A stretch of DNA of 30,305 nt from Plantago elongata (taxonomy: Eukaryota > Streptophyta > Magnoliopsida > Lamiales > Plantaginaceae): positions 1-30,305 of the forward strand of contig JAYMSP010001621.1 of assembly GCA_036897095.1 (NCBI GenBank), read 5' to 3'. Positions within the stretch are counted from its first letter, which is position 1, and the number at the start of each line of letters is the position of its first letter. Below are positions 1 through 10,207 of this stretch, piece after piece. The position numbers were made by a program, and so were the translations under genes. The notes beneath the pieces are model-generated. The model was not told the DNA's origin. It saw nothing but the letters and a program-made list of their open reading frames with translations, and searched no databases.

Positions 1-394
1 TGTACGCAGGTCGCGCACGCTCGCTCGCACCCAAGTTCCACTAGTTTCAGTACAAATCTGGCCAGGATTTGCACCCCTACGCCCGCGTAGAAGGTTTTCC
101 ATAACCTCACCATCATACTTAGCAAATATAATAAAGCAACAGGTTATAAACTAGAGATGACTTTCATTTGCAAGCGACGTGGGATAAGCCCACTTACTCT
201 TCCAACTTTAATCACTTGTTCCTCATTAACCCAAGGTCCGTTTTGGGCCTGCTATATATCAATTCGAAGCTCTTACATAGTAGCTTACGACTATATATTT
301 TAATCACTTAATTAACGAATAATTAAGTAGTCTCATAGCAACCATACCCTACAAGGCATAATTTACTATTTCTTTTCTTCATAATTTCCAACAC
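1..394. other. Left-edge intergenic sequence
   Basis: No coding sequence is recognised. The first 100 bases are richer in G+C and CpG than the rest of the window. From about 225 to 262 a TGGGCC motif is followed by CTATATATC, an arrangement seen in plant promoters and reading toward the ARIADNE-like fragment on the right. That fragment is broken and begins inside a domain, so there is no evidence that this promoter-like pair drives it. Confidence 0.4.
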
Positions 395-1245
395 GAATGC
401 CTTCTGTTGGAAATGTAGGGGAGATGCACATGGTCCTGTGGATTGTGAGACAGTGTCTGCTTGGGTTTTGAAAAACAACTTGGACGAGCAGAACGCTAAG
501 TGGATTCTGGTGAACACCAAGCCTTGTCCTAACTGCAAGCAATCAGTTTGAAACGACAGGATTGATATTGATAATGTGTTGGTGCTGGATAAATCTAAGC
601 TGAAGAAACAGGGGAAGTTTTTTAGTAAATACATTCGCTATTATTTGCAATGGGCGATTAACAATGAGTCGATGCAAGAGGCATTAATAGAGCTGAAAGA
701 TCTGCAGAAAGAAGGTCTGGAGACGCTCAGTAAATTACAGAACCAACTGAAGGAGCAGATGCAGTTTTGTGTGAAAGCCTGGGAGCAGATAGTTGAATGC
801 AGAAGGATACTCAAATGGAGTTGTGCTTATAGATACTCTTTACCTGAAAACGAGTCGAATAAACTTGATCTTTTCGAGTATATGCAAGACGACGCAGATG
901 ATGCTCTGGGTACGCTTCAACATTTAGCGGAGAATGAGTTAAACAAATACTACTACAACCCTAACACCAGTAATAGTGGAATGGCACCAGAATTTGAAGA
1001 TGAAGACTTACTTGTTTGACAATGTATACGAGGAATGCTTTGGAGAAGTTGGTGCAAGCATTAGAGAAAGGTCATGGTGATGTTGGTCCAGGGAAATATT
1101 AAGTTGAAAATGAGACTGATAAGTCACCGGATAACGGGCTATGTGATAAATGTGCTTCTGGGTTCTGAGAGAAATGTGACATGAGAGATTTGACATCATG
1201 GAACGATCTGCAGCAACATTTGCTCTATGCCTCAAGTACTGTTTG
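395..1245 (+). pseudogene. ARIADNE-like RBR E3 ubiquitin ligase pseudogene (5'-truncated)
   Basis: The translation resembles the C-terminal half of plant ARIADNE (ARI7/ARI8-type) RBR ubiquitin ligases. It starts at the end of the IBR domain (NAFCWKC, then PVDCETVSAWVLKNN), passes through the linker and reaches the first two RING2 cysteines (KPCPNCK). A TGA stops the frame at 549-551. About 45 codons expected next are missing, including the rest of RING2 and its catalytic thioester cysteine. The text resumes near the CNRYE position and continues through the helical Ariadne domain (open at 576-1019, with QIVECRRILKW). A frameshift near 1000 is needed to continue into YTRNALEKLVQALEKG. Further stops follow, with a blurred RanBP2-like finger near 1200-1240. 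No introns are visible although ARI7/8 genes have many, so a 5'-truncated processed copy is inferred. A decayed genomic duplicate is the alternative. Confidence 0.8.
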
Positions 1246-2743
1246 AATGCTAACATAGCTAGCTCATGTAAATATGAATCAGTTGCTTCAAGTTTGCAAA
1301 TGTTTTAGATGGACGTACATATGCTGGCTTTCGATAATGTGAAGACAGTTCTTATCTGCACATCCTGGATTTTGATACAGCTATTCTCTAAAAGGTCAGT
1401 GTACAATGTTGTTCTAGAGTACATGGATCTATCTTTCTCCAATACAATATAAAAATCTAGTCACATTGACAAAATTTTATTAGTTAGATCAATGAATTTG
1501 ACATTTTAAGATGGTTTTACAGTTCAATATAGTGTTGCATTTTTGGGTGTATGGTACATCCATCCAAGAGGAATTGAACCTACAAATTCGCCAACTATAA
1601 GTTGGGCATTTAGGTGGTTCAGTGGAATCCTCATAGAGAATAACCAAATTCAAATTGAAATGAAATCTTTGTATAAATCAATCCAATAAGTAAATTGAAT
1701 GAAATCTTTAGCATAAATCAATCCAATAAGTTTTTGATAAACTTCAATTGATTTTGCTCCACATCAAACTGTTGTAAAATTCAAATATTTCTTCAAACAA
1801 CATCACCAATTCTTCTCCATGTTTCATCAGATTTGATAATTACTTGTCCTAATTTTTTAGTGGTCCTTTTTCTTAATCTACTTCCACTCTATTTTTAGTG
1901 GTTTAATTAGTCAAATTCTTGAACTAAACAGGAGAAGCTAACAACCAATCTGTCTCGTGAGTTAAGTTTGTTTTGACTATGAATACCCACTAATTCTATC
2001 AACTTGTCTTCATGGCTATAGATATACTTGTGATACTGGCGCATAAGCCATTCTTATACATGCATTTAATCCATAAAAGAGTATTCGATCAAAACGCGAA
2101 TAACTCTTTAGATCAGTGTTTGGCACGAATTGCACTATTTGTTCTCCAACTCTTGTTTAGATCTTTCAAAATTTTCCAAAACACAAACTTGCAAGTTGGG
2201 AATTTTGCTCATACATACATCTTTTTCCAAAAAGGCAAAATAATATTTTGTTCAATGAATTGGAAGATACACACAATTCACCAAATTATTCTAGCCAAAA
2301 ATAGTCTTGGTAACAATTGATATCAGATTTAAGTATGATATCAGATCATTTATGTTCTGTTTTGCCGGTTTTATGCAGGTCTGTTCTGTTTTGCGGTGAA
2401 AAGGTTTATTCTTTATGCTTCACAATTCAAAACATCAAAGCGAATTACAGGCCAAAAACATGGCGGAAAACGATGTAAATGAAATTCAAATTTCATGAGA
2501 TAGAAGAGTTATAAAATGTAATCCAACCATGTGTCCAAAATGATCATGAATATGATCAAAAGGATGAGTTAATTGGAAATAATCAGAAAAGATCAATATA
2601 GCAAACGAAGAAATTGCCTCAGAACACTGGAAAGATTTGGGACAGAGTGCGTTTGCCATAACATTAACAAGAGATGAGAAAAATGATCGATTGATTAAAT
2701 GTGCCAGTATTTAAAGGGCCTGAAAAATCAGCGAAAATCAGAT
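1246..2743. other. AT-rich intergenic region, no gene recognised
   Basis: About 1.5 kb with only short open frames. The longest (2012-2320, +, 102 codons) has no recognisable domain and amino acids typical of random AT-rich DNA. The first 200 bases may be the 3'UTR remnant of the ARIADNE-like copy. A short tandem duplication at 1654-1730 is listed separately. Confidence 0.5.
1654..1730. repeat. Tandem duplication, about 40-bp unit, 2 copies
   Basis: Two adjacent copies (about 1654-1690 and 1694-1730) share GAAATCTTT followed by ATAAATCAATCCAATAAG, with only a few differences. It looks like a simple local tandem duplication in intergenic DNA, with no visible function. Confidence 0.75.
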
Positions 2744-2980
2744 TCAGGCGAGTGTAACTGGTAATTCCATGTCGCAAGTTATGAGTAAATAATTGATTGG
2801 ATCGACTGCACCGGTTCCAATCAAGAAGCTGAACTTGCTGATTTTAGATTTCTTCAACAAAAACACAATCGAAAAGATAATTTGAAATTTGTGATAAGCA
2901 CAAGCAAATAAAAGAAGAGGAACAGCTGAAAGAGAAGAGGCGATGATGGTTTGCATTGAAAATGAGAGTGGTGGGTGGAG

Positions 2981-3087
2981 GAATATATAGGCGAGGAAAC
3001 GAGTACAAGGAGCTGGGCTAGGGCACCATTATCAAAGAGTAGCTTCGAATCAGTCCAGCCCATTGTTCAGATGATATTATGGGCCCA
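2981..3087 (-). promoter_or_regulatory. Minus-strand core promoter-like cluster without a recognised gene
   Basis: Read on the minus strand, a TGGGCCCA palindrome (3080-3087) and two further TGGGCT/AGCCCA motifs (3057-3062, 3014-3019) lie upstream of CTATATATTC (TATA core 2984-2989). TGGGCY 'site II' motifs near TATA boxes are common in plant housekeeping promoters. An ATG follows at 2956, about 28 bases below the TATA, and opens a 70-codon frame ending at 2744. It starts with a hydrophobic stretch and matches no family I know. The cluster could drive a short unknown transcript, a non-coding RNA or the remains of a lost gene. Confidence 0.3.
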
Positions 3088-3852
3088 AACCTGAATGCCC
3101 TAATTGGTTATATAATGGGAACTGAGTAAATTCTTGTTGGCGAGAATTACGGGTGGTGACGTTTTTGAATCAATAATTCAAAAAACGACCGATATATCAT
3201 TTGCATACTGTATATTGTTACATTAAAAATATAATTTAAGGTGTGAAAAGTGTATTATATGCACTCTACGATACATTTTCAGGTCCTTTATTACAAATAT
3301 TTCGTTTTCCTGGATTATTTTTTACAATTTACTCTCCAATCGGAACTTGGGGTGAATTTTCCCTTCTTGTGTGTGTGTGTGTGGGGGGGGAGGGGGGCTG
3401 GGCCGGTAACTCAATTCAAAAAATGACCCCTCATATTTACTCTTGGCATTACGCGTAAAATTAATATTATACCAATTAACACATTCTATTATTTTCCATA
3501 CATAAAAGTCATGTGGTACACCCACCAAACCTTTAATTCCTCTCAAACCCCACCTCCTTCATTCCTATCACAAAATCACATCACCCTCTCTTTATACTCA
3601 TAAATCCTAATATCATCTACGAAGTCGAATATGTAATTACGGTCCTTTTTACACAATCAAATTGACGACAAAGTCCTCCACTCCCGCCCTCAACAATGTT
3701 AGATCTAAAGAACAAACTGCTAGAAGTCATTTTTAAGAATTTAATAAGAAAGGAAGGCAAAACAATGAACAAAATGAGGATTTTATAACAAGAAATGAAC
3801 CAACTTTTCAAAACGCGGTAAGATAACGACTAGCATATGAAATTACATTAAA
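3088..3852. other. Intergenic region, no gene recognised
   Basis: No credible coding frame. It holds the GT and G-run tract described separately, then ordinary AT-rich sequence with a pyrimidine-rich stretch near 3540-3600. Frames at 3243-3458 and 3617-3811 are short and without recognisable motifs. Confidence 0.45.
3369..3402 (+). repeat. (GT)n followed by long G runs
   Basis: Seven GT dinucleotides (3369-3382) run directly into eight G, one A, six G, CT and three G. The plus strand could form a G-quadruplex. It stands out because the surroundings are AT-rich. Confidence 0.8.
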
Positions 3853-4044
3853 TCAATGACATACAAATGAGGGTTTAATGTTCGTCTTGTTTATCGGATC
3901 TTCACTCACATGCATGAAGTGTGTTATTAGTGTAAAATCTTCAAATTTATAAAGGAAAAAAAATCCAGCCTTCTTCGCCCTGCCCTCAAGAGCGGCTTTT
4001 GGTTTTGTGGCCTTCTTTCCTTTGCATTTGGTTTTCATAAACAT
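3853..4044 (-). CDS. Possible small Lys-rich protein, unknown function
   Basis: A 63-codon minus-strand frame begins at 4044. Its first 26 residues are strikingly basic (KCKGKKATKPKAALEGRAKK), a composition less expected from random AT-rich DNA. The remainder looks ordinary and could be read-through into an intron. A minus-strand CTATAAATAT lies at 4203-4212, about 160 bases upstream of the ATG, with a pyrimidine-rich leader between them and a CATGCA (RY) motif near 4176. I recognise no family. It may be a first exon whose continuation is lost or not recognisable, a small peptide gene, or chance. Confidence 0.2.
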   Translation of the reverse strand: MFMKTKCKGKKATKPKAALEGRAKKAGFFFLYKFEDFTLITHFMHVSEDPINKTNIKPSFVCH

Positions 4045-4202
4045 TTGTGTTGCGAGTGGTTTAGATTGACTACTTTGGGATTGTGTACTCTGTATAGAGA
4101 AATTGGAAGGTAAGTAGTAGGAGGATTTTTAGAGTGTTTTGAATTTAAAGGAGGGAAAAATTATGAATTATGAGATGCATGGAAGTATGCCAAGACTGAT
4201 GT

Positions 4203-4212
4203 ATATTTATAG
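4203..4212 (-). promoter_or_regulatory. TATA-like box upstream of the 3853-4044 frame
   Basis: The minus strand reads CTATAAATAT here. The first ATG downstream with a basic open frame is at 4044. The assignment rests on the match and spacing only. Confidence 0.3.
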
Positions 4213-6718
4213 AGTTCAGAAAAATTGTTCGTTTGCATACTTTGTTTACTTATTTTTCTAAAAAGAAAAAACATAAAATTTGCCTGGACCTTCCCCGCCA
4301 GAAATCTTTTATACACTACTAGATGTGCAAATGAATGAGGTCATCAGCATCTCGTGAACAAGATTGGTCACTACTGTTCTGTTCGAGTTTCGCCAAGTCA
4401 TGTTTATTATGAACGAGCTTAAATCAAATTCGAAGAAGTTCCAAGCCTTTGTTAGACAGTTCAAGTTGAGTCTACCGTCCTTGAACAGTTTCTAGAGATG
4501 AGCTGAAGTGTCTCTAGCTTTTCCAATATTTAGGCTCTGTTATCTAAAAAACAAAGCTCTGCCGGTACTCAAGATCAGCTTTAAAACGAACCAAACATGC
4601 AAGATGAGTAACAAATAAAAACAAGCATTCATAGTTCGATTCGCCTGCCCTTATGGTGGAGTGGAGTGGAGTGGATTAGGATTGCAAGATAGCTTATAGA
4701 AACAAGCACACAATCACAAGCATCCGAGATGAGTAAAAGCAACATGACGCCTCTTACGCTCTTATAGTCAGTTTGCAGTAGGCAAGGCAAGGCAAGTCAG
4801 GTCATAGCAAAATCATTTGATACTAATTGGAGTCATTCGATCTAACTATGTCAGATACAAGATTCGCACACATTTTATGAACATGCAATGCTATACCCCT
4901 ATACCTCATTGGTGGGCAACCAAATAGAGAAAAACTTTAAATATGTTTCAGACAGCATATAGAAAATATAATTCGTAATAGACTGTATGTACGGTTAAAC
5001 GGGTGTAAATTAAGGGATCACATAAGACTTGTGTCTGTGCACGCATACAAAGTACTGGAGATGGTCGTGTACGGTTATCTAACCATAGGGACCTTCTGAA
5101 GCAAATTTTGCCAACAGAAAAAAGTCAAATATATTCAAAATTCATAAATGGGCACAATCAGATGAGTATTTAAATGAATTATCACAGGTTTGCTAGAACT
5201 CTGAAATCAAGAAACATGATCTATTCTAGACTTCATATTCACTGTACTACTACTACTTACAGGGGCAGTGATCTGCAGACGCAGGAAGAGGGCTTTAACA
5301 GCATAAATCCACTAATATAACCTAGACCATGATTAAAGGTGGAGAATTTGATAATGAAACTATTAGATCTGCCTCGAGCTATCAAGACCATGAAGCATAA
5401 AGGCAAACGAGAAAGCAATCAATCACATAATTCAATTCAAACTTTACTAAGCAGCATCAATAGAATATATTTGACAAATCCATTCCCAAACAAGGAAATG
5501 TACAATGCATCATATTAACAACATAAATCCACTCAACAGACAATTTAAGGCTTGAGAGTCTCTGAGAACTTAACAATGTTTATTCATGTTGCTGCTAGTT
5601 AGTCGATGATCACTAGCACTGGCTCTCATTTGTAGGTTAGTAAACGATGTAAAGGATTTCTCATTCGCACTCCAGCTAGAATGGAGGAATTTGTAAAAAA
5701 ATGCAGATACATAAAGGGTGCTGTCTGCTGTTGTTGCAATTTATATAGTTGAGTTATTCGAGCGTATTGACACTTCTTATAATCATCTTCAATATCGGTA
5801 TATATTCTGAAAGGTGCTGAAAGAGGTACATCTATTAGTTCTCAGAAAAGAACAGCCAATAAACACTATGCATGCATGTTAGAGAAATTTGCACAGCCAT
5901 ATAACATAAAGTAAAACAACAAACATCAATAGTTGCTCGCAAAGACAATTATCCAATTTCCCAGATGATACTGCAATTAACCGCATTAATTTCTTAAAGC
6001 ATGCAAGAGCAGACAATCACCCTCATTCCATTTACAAAAACACAAGCTCTCCTCTCCCCCAAATAAAACTCTTAAGATATAGTTTCTCAGTAGCTCCAAA
6101 TTAACACTGAAAGCATTCCAATGCTAACTAGTAAAAGTGTAAAACCTATCTCTACGTTTCCCACATTACATGAGGTTACAGAAACTAGAAGCTGATAGAT
6201 ACAAGAAATATTCATCACCAACCACAAGCTCTCCCCCAAAAATAAAACCCTAAGATACAGTTGTTCATTAGCTCCGAATTCAACTTTTACTGGACTGTTC
6301 ATAAACTACCTTGGCTCAAAACCAAATCTAACATCTAGCCGATGTTCAAACATTAGTAACACCACGAGACATGCTAATGCAAGTATGCAACCCCTAAATG
6401 ATAGCCTCCTCAATTAAAATATAAAACCCCATCCAATGATCACCATAATTACCTTAAAACCAGTCTACATAAGCAATATAACTCGAAATAATTAGGTCCA
6501 GAAACCCCAAATGCACCTTATTAAACAAATAACTCGATATTCTCACCGTCCTTTTCCTCCAAATAATCAAGTATGGAACACAAAACAGGTAACACAATCA
6601 TCAATTCCTGAATCTTAAACACCTTCAGCAAGGAGAATGTATTTGAAATACATCAGTGACATTATTTATCGCAAAATGAAGTAAAAATCCTTACAATTGA
6701 AGAAAACCGATAGCGAAG
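4213..6718. other. Long intergenic region downstream of the ferredoxin-like gene
   Basis: About 2.5 kb with no convincing open frame on either strand. Small simple repeats are visible (GTGGA units near 4656-4675, GGCAA units near 4783-4795), together with a partial duplication at 6041-6289 listed separately. Part of the right end is probably the 3'UTR of the minus-strand gene starting at 7180. Confidence 0.5.
6041..6289. repeat. Dispersed direct duplication, about 68-bp unit
   Basis: The segments 6041-6110 and 6223-6289 share the order CACAAGCTCT, a C run, AATAAAAC, TAAGATA, AG(T)T..TCA and TAGCTCC. Small indels separate them, with identity of roughly three quarters by eye. The copies are 182 bp apart in the same orientation. 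No coding role is seen. Confidence 0.6.
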
Positions 6719-7180
6719 TTAGAGAGTGTCCCATTCCTTTGGCTCAGGAACAGCAACAATTATCCCCTGCATCTCGTGCGAGAGAACCACCTGACAGCCA
6801 AGCCGGGCATGCTTGTTATAGACGCGATTCTTGGAGTTCCTCTTTAGCACGTACTTCTCGTCTTCAGAGGCAGGAGGCAGCTTCTCGAGCCACTCCTGGG
6901 CGATGTGGACCTCGCAATCGGCGGAGCAGGCGTCAATATCGTCGAGGCGGTGAGCAGCCGGATCGATCAGGCCTTGGTTAGACAAGGCGCGGAGGAGTGT
7001 TTGGCCAGTGAGACCGACGATCTCTTGCTTGTAACCATCAGGATCGATGGCGTTGATCTTCACCAGGCGATCGGAGACTTTGGCGGAGAATGAGCGGACC
7101 AAGATGGCGCGGGAGGAGATGGAGAGGGAAGGGGATTTGGAGATTTGAGAGAAGAGTTTTTGCAGTGTTGAAATCGCCAT
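6719..7180 (-). CDS. Mitochondrial ferredoxin-like subunit of complex I (C1-FDX type)
   Basis: The 153-residue intronless frame closely resembles the plant protein family of Arabidopsis At3g07480, the ferredoxin-like protein found in the bridge between the membrane arm and the carbonic-anhydrase domain of mitochondrial complex I. Residues 1-33 are rich in Ser and Arg with almost no acids, as in a mitochondrial presequence. A ferredoxin fold follows: SDRLVKINAIDPDG (36-49), DIDACSADCEVHIAQEWLEK (81-100), then LGCQVVLS (127-134) and a VPEPKEWD tail. Only three cysteines exist (C85, C89, C129). The spacing C-x3-C differs from the C-x5-C-x2-C..C of adrenodoxin-type [2Fe-2S] proteins, so a standard cluster is unlikely, and a structural or single-metal role fits the family. 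The first ATG gives the full presequence. No TATA box is evident upstream. Confidence 0.88.
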   Translation of the reverse strand: MAISTLQKLFSQISKSPSLSISSRAILVRSFSAKVSDRLVKINAIDPDGYKQEIVGLTGQTLLRALSNQGLIDPAAHRLDDIDACSADCEVHIAQEWLEKLPPASEDEKYVLKRNSKNRVYNKHARLGCQVVLSHEMQGIIVAVPEPKEWDTL

Positions 7181-10145
7181 TGTTGAGCAGCTATCGTTGA
7201 GGAGGAGTAGGGATTGGGGATTCAGGAATGTTAATTCAGATCATCTGCTACTGCTGGTTTACTGCACCTGATTTACTGCACCTTACGACTTATCTAGAAA
7301 CGAATCGAACTATACTTTTAAAACAAAATATAACATTGTCAAATAAAAAGTATATGTCGTCAACTAAATTAATTTTTTACACAATAAAAAGGAGCAGTGG
7401 TGATCACATCACGGTAGATATTTTGATCGAATTATCGATGAATTTTTATTAAAAACTTCGTTGATGTACCCTTTTATATAAATTGTAGTTCATGAAATTC
7501 CTAAATTCAATTAAAAATTTAATTTACTTTAATATTGAAAATCCACAAATTCATGGTTATAAAGTTGACTCGGAATGGCATTCTTCACGGACACTTAGCA
7601 TATGAACAAGTAAATAGCGTAATTATTTATGTGTGTAGAAAGCAGACATTTTATAAGCAAGCAAAAGATGAGTTCTAACGGTTGTGTATTCAATGATATT
7701 GAGGCGTAAATGACCCTGACCTAACTTGTACTGTGCTCAATCAACTTTCTAGTTATCACACTATATGTAATTACCTTTATTGAAATAAAGGCAACAAAAT
7801 TTCAAGACGCAGTCGATACCTGTTTTCCAATGAAATTGTTGTAACGCAACAAAACAACACACCACAAAGGATGTATAGAGTTGTATAACATAGATTGTGT
7901 CTAAAAGTATTGATATATGAAAGATATAAAAAAAGTAGCACAACTGATGAGTTTCGACGGTTCGGCTTTACAATAAGAGTTTAGCTACTCATAATACAAG
8001 TAAATAAATCGAAATTGTAAGAGAGCAAAGGAAAGCGTCATCTTTAATGTCTTCATATCGCTCCTTGGGTTTCCTCTTTGTTCTCGTTGACGGTCATGAT
8101 CCTGTTATTTTGCAGTTTCACTTCTCCAGTGACTGGTTCTCTCTCAAGAGTGAACTTTGATTGCAGTGTGTGATTATGTGACCCCAATCCACTTATATAT
8201 ATAGTGTGGGAAATGAGTTCCAACCGCCAATGATGTATAAGGAAGGTTATAAGGCGGGCACTAGTCTGGTAGACCACAAAAAGCCTGAAATCTAGAAAGT
8301 TTTGTGTCAATGTGGTCCTCAAGTGACCGGGGAAGGGCTTGTGGTCCCATGACGGACGCAATCTTTAGATCTTACCAGATTCGAATATATCTTTCGCTCT
8401 ATAATTTTTGGCTTTGAAAATTTGTTTTCTAGAAAAGTGGTCTTCTACGTACAATGTTGTAACATTTTTAATTATCTTCGCAATATATTTTGACTCCTCG
8501 AACTCCGTACAACAGACAAATCAACATATTTTCTTATCTTCCAAGGTTTTGCATAAATATGGACAATGAAATGAGTAAAGAGCATAAACTGTAACAAAGA
8601 TAAACATTTGGTATCTAAAGTTTTAGACTCTTAAGCTGTTTAGATATTGATTTTAAGTAGTGTTGTAATACTTGTTTACAATATCAATATTTAGTATTAA
8701 ATCCTAATTCATACAAGTTTGTATATTTTTAATTATTTTTTAAATTCAAAACTCATAAAAACAGAAAATAGAAAACAAATGGTCCTGTCCAATAAAAAGA
8801 CCGAATAAGTGTCACCAACTGTTTACTTGGTGACAAAGTCGTTTGGAGCAGGCCTCATGTGAGGCCAATCTCAAGCATCGTGAATTACTAGGTCGTTGAA
8901 CAACTGCTCGCCACGACGGTCCCACAGTAGACGGTCAAAATACTCATTTCTTCATATGCTCACAGATCCAAAATGATTAGGAGTAATAATATGGAACATA
9001 ATCAAATCTTAATAAATAAATAAACCAAAGTATACAAACATGCGGAGTGAAGAAAAGATTGAATCTGAATAAAGTAAAACAAGTAATTATACAGAGGCAG
9101 CGTAGAGATGTGTAATCTTAACATTAGTACGTACTATCGGCCCCTGCCAAATTTTGTCTCCGTGCATTCAGTTACTACTTTTTTTTCCATTTGACTTTTA
9201 CACAGGCAATACAAATAACACGAAATATATACTGCAAAGTGATATCCTCATACTCTCTCTACCTCCAAAATCAATTGTTGGTTCATAATTACATTTGTTT
9301 TCTATCATGGAGATAGATAATATTATAGTATTCAAATATAATACAAGTGTGGTAAATTGTTGTGACTGTGGTAGATTGTTGTACATGATGATAAAGAAAG
9401 GAAAAGGGATAAAGTTCAGATAAGATTATTAACCAACTGAACTACTCAGTACAACTGTATGCATGCAGCAGGAAGCTGATAATAAAGTTAAGCTAATTAA
9501 CTTTTACAAAAGCTCTATTGGTTGTATAACTTTAACGTCAAATCAGTTTGGCTTGCAAATTCGAAACTAACAAAGTTCAAACATAATCAATTCGAAATCT
9601 CGAAACCTTTCAAAATGAATAAAAAACTATAAAAATAAATAATTAATTATTTATTAATTTTCTTTTTTAATATTCAAGAAAATTGTTATAGTTTAAGTTA
9701 GCTCGAGAAAAAGGGTGGCTACTGGCTACTACTACATTACTTACTGTCTTCTGTGCAATATATATACCAAATGCTCTTTATTACGGTTCTATTGCAAGGT
9801 AAAATTGCAGCAGATAATACACTAGAGAAGAAAAGCCAGTAGGTTTTTTCTTTTCTTTCTTTGTTGCAGTTACTTAAACTGACCAGAACTTTCTCCAGAG
9901 TCCAGATCACTATAGATAGTTTTAAAAAAGGTGCATAATGATACCATGAATTTGATCTGAGAGGTTCAAAAGTTAAAAAGGAATCAGAGAGGACAGTTTA
10001 GTTTCTGTTAACCTTGTCTTCCCAACAAATAAAGAGCATCAAATCACCCGTACATACATTTCAAATCACAGAGTGACATGTTACACTTAACCTTCAAAAA
10101 GAAATAAGACAAGTGTATGTATATATATTGTATGTTTGTGTTGTG
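7181..10145. other. Intergenic region between the ferredoxin-like and bHLH genes
   Basis: About 3 kb without a recognisable gene. It contains the ferredoxin-like gene's 5' region (with a 13-bp direct repeat TTTACTGCACCTK near 7258-7284), AT-rich sequence, two adjacent short hairpins near 8811-8866, an AT palindrome near 9635-9660, and the upstream region of the bHLH gene. Frames such as 8053-8361 (-) and 9198-9386 (-) show no family features. Confidence 0.5.
8811..8866. repeat. Two consecutive perfect short hairpins
   Basis: GTCACCAA (8811-8818) pairs with TTGGTGAC (8827-8834) across an 8-nt loop. Seventeen bases later GGCCTCA (8851-8857) pairs with TGAGGCC (8860-8866) across 2 nt. The block 8780-8940 is richer in G+C than its flanks. 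The function is unknown. Confidence 0.6.
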
Positions 10146-10153
10146 TATATATA
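10146..10153 (+). promoter_or_regulatory. TATA box of the bHLH gene
   Basis: TATATATA lies 55 bp upstream of the ATG at 10208, which places a transcription start near 10180 and leaves a short 5'UTR. A second TA-rich stretch at about 10118-10128 is an alternative. Confidence 0.5.
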
Positions 10154-10207
10154 GATGGGCCATAGAGTGCAGTAAATTCAGAGGAAAAGAACAAACAAGC
10201 GTTCAAA

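Noticed and set aside
1557-1600. tRNA or SINE suggested by a perfect minus-strand B box (GGTTCAATTCC)
   Set aside because: No A box at the right distance on the same strand and no cloverleaf.
6697-7093. Plus-strand frames over the ferredoxin-like gene
   Set aside because: They are antisense shadows of a clearly conserved minus-strand protein.
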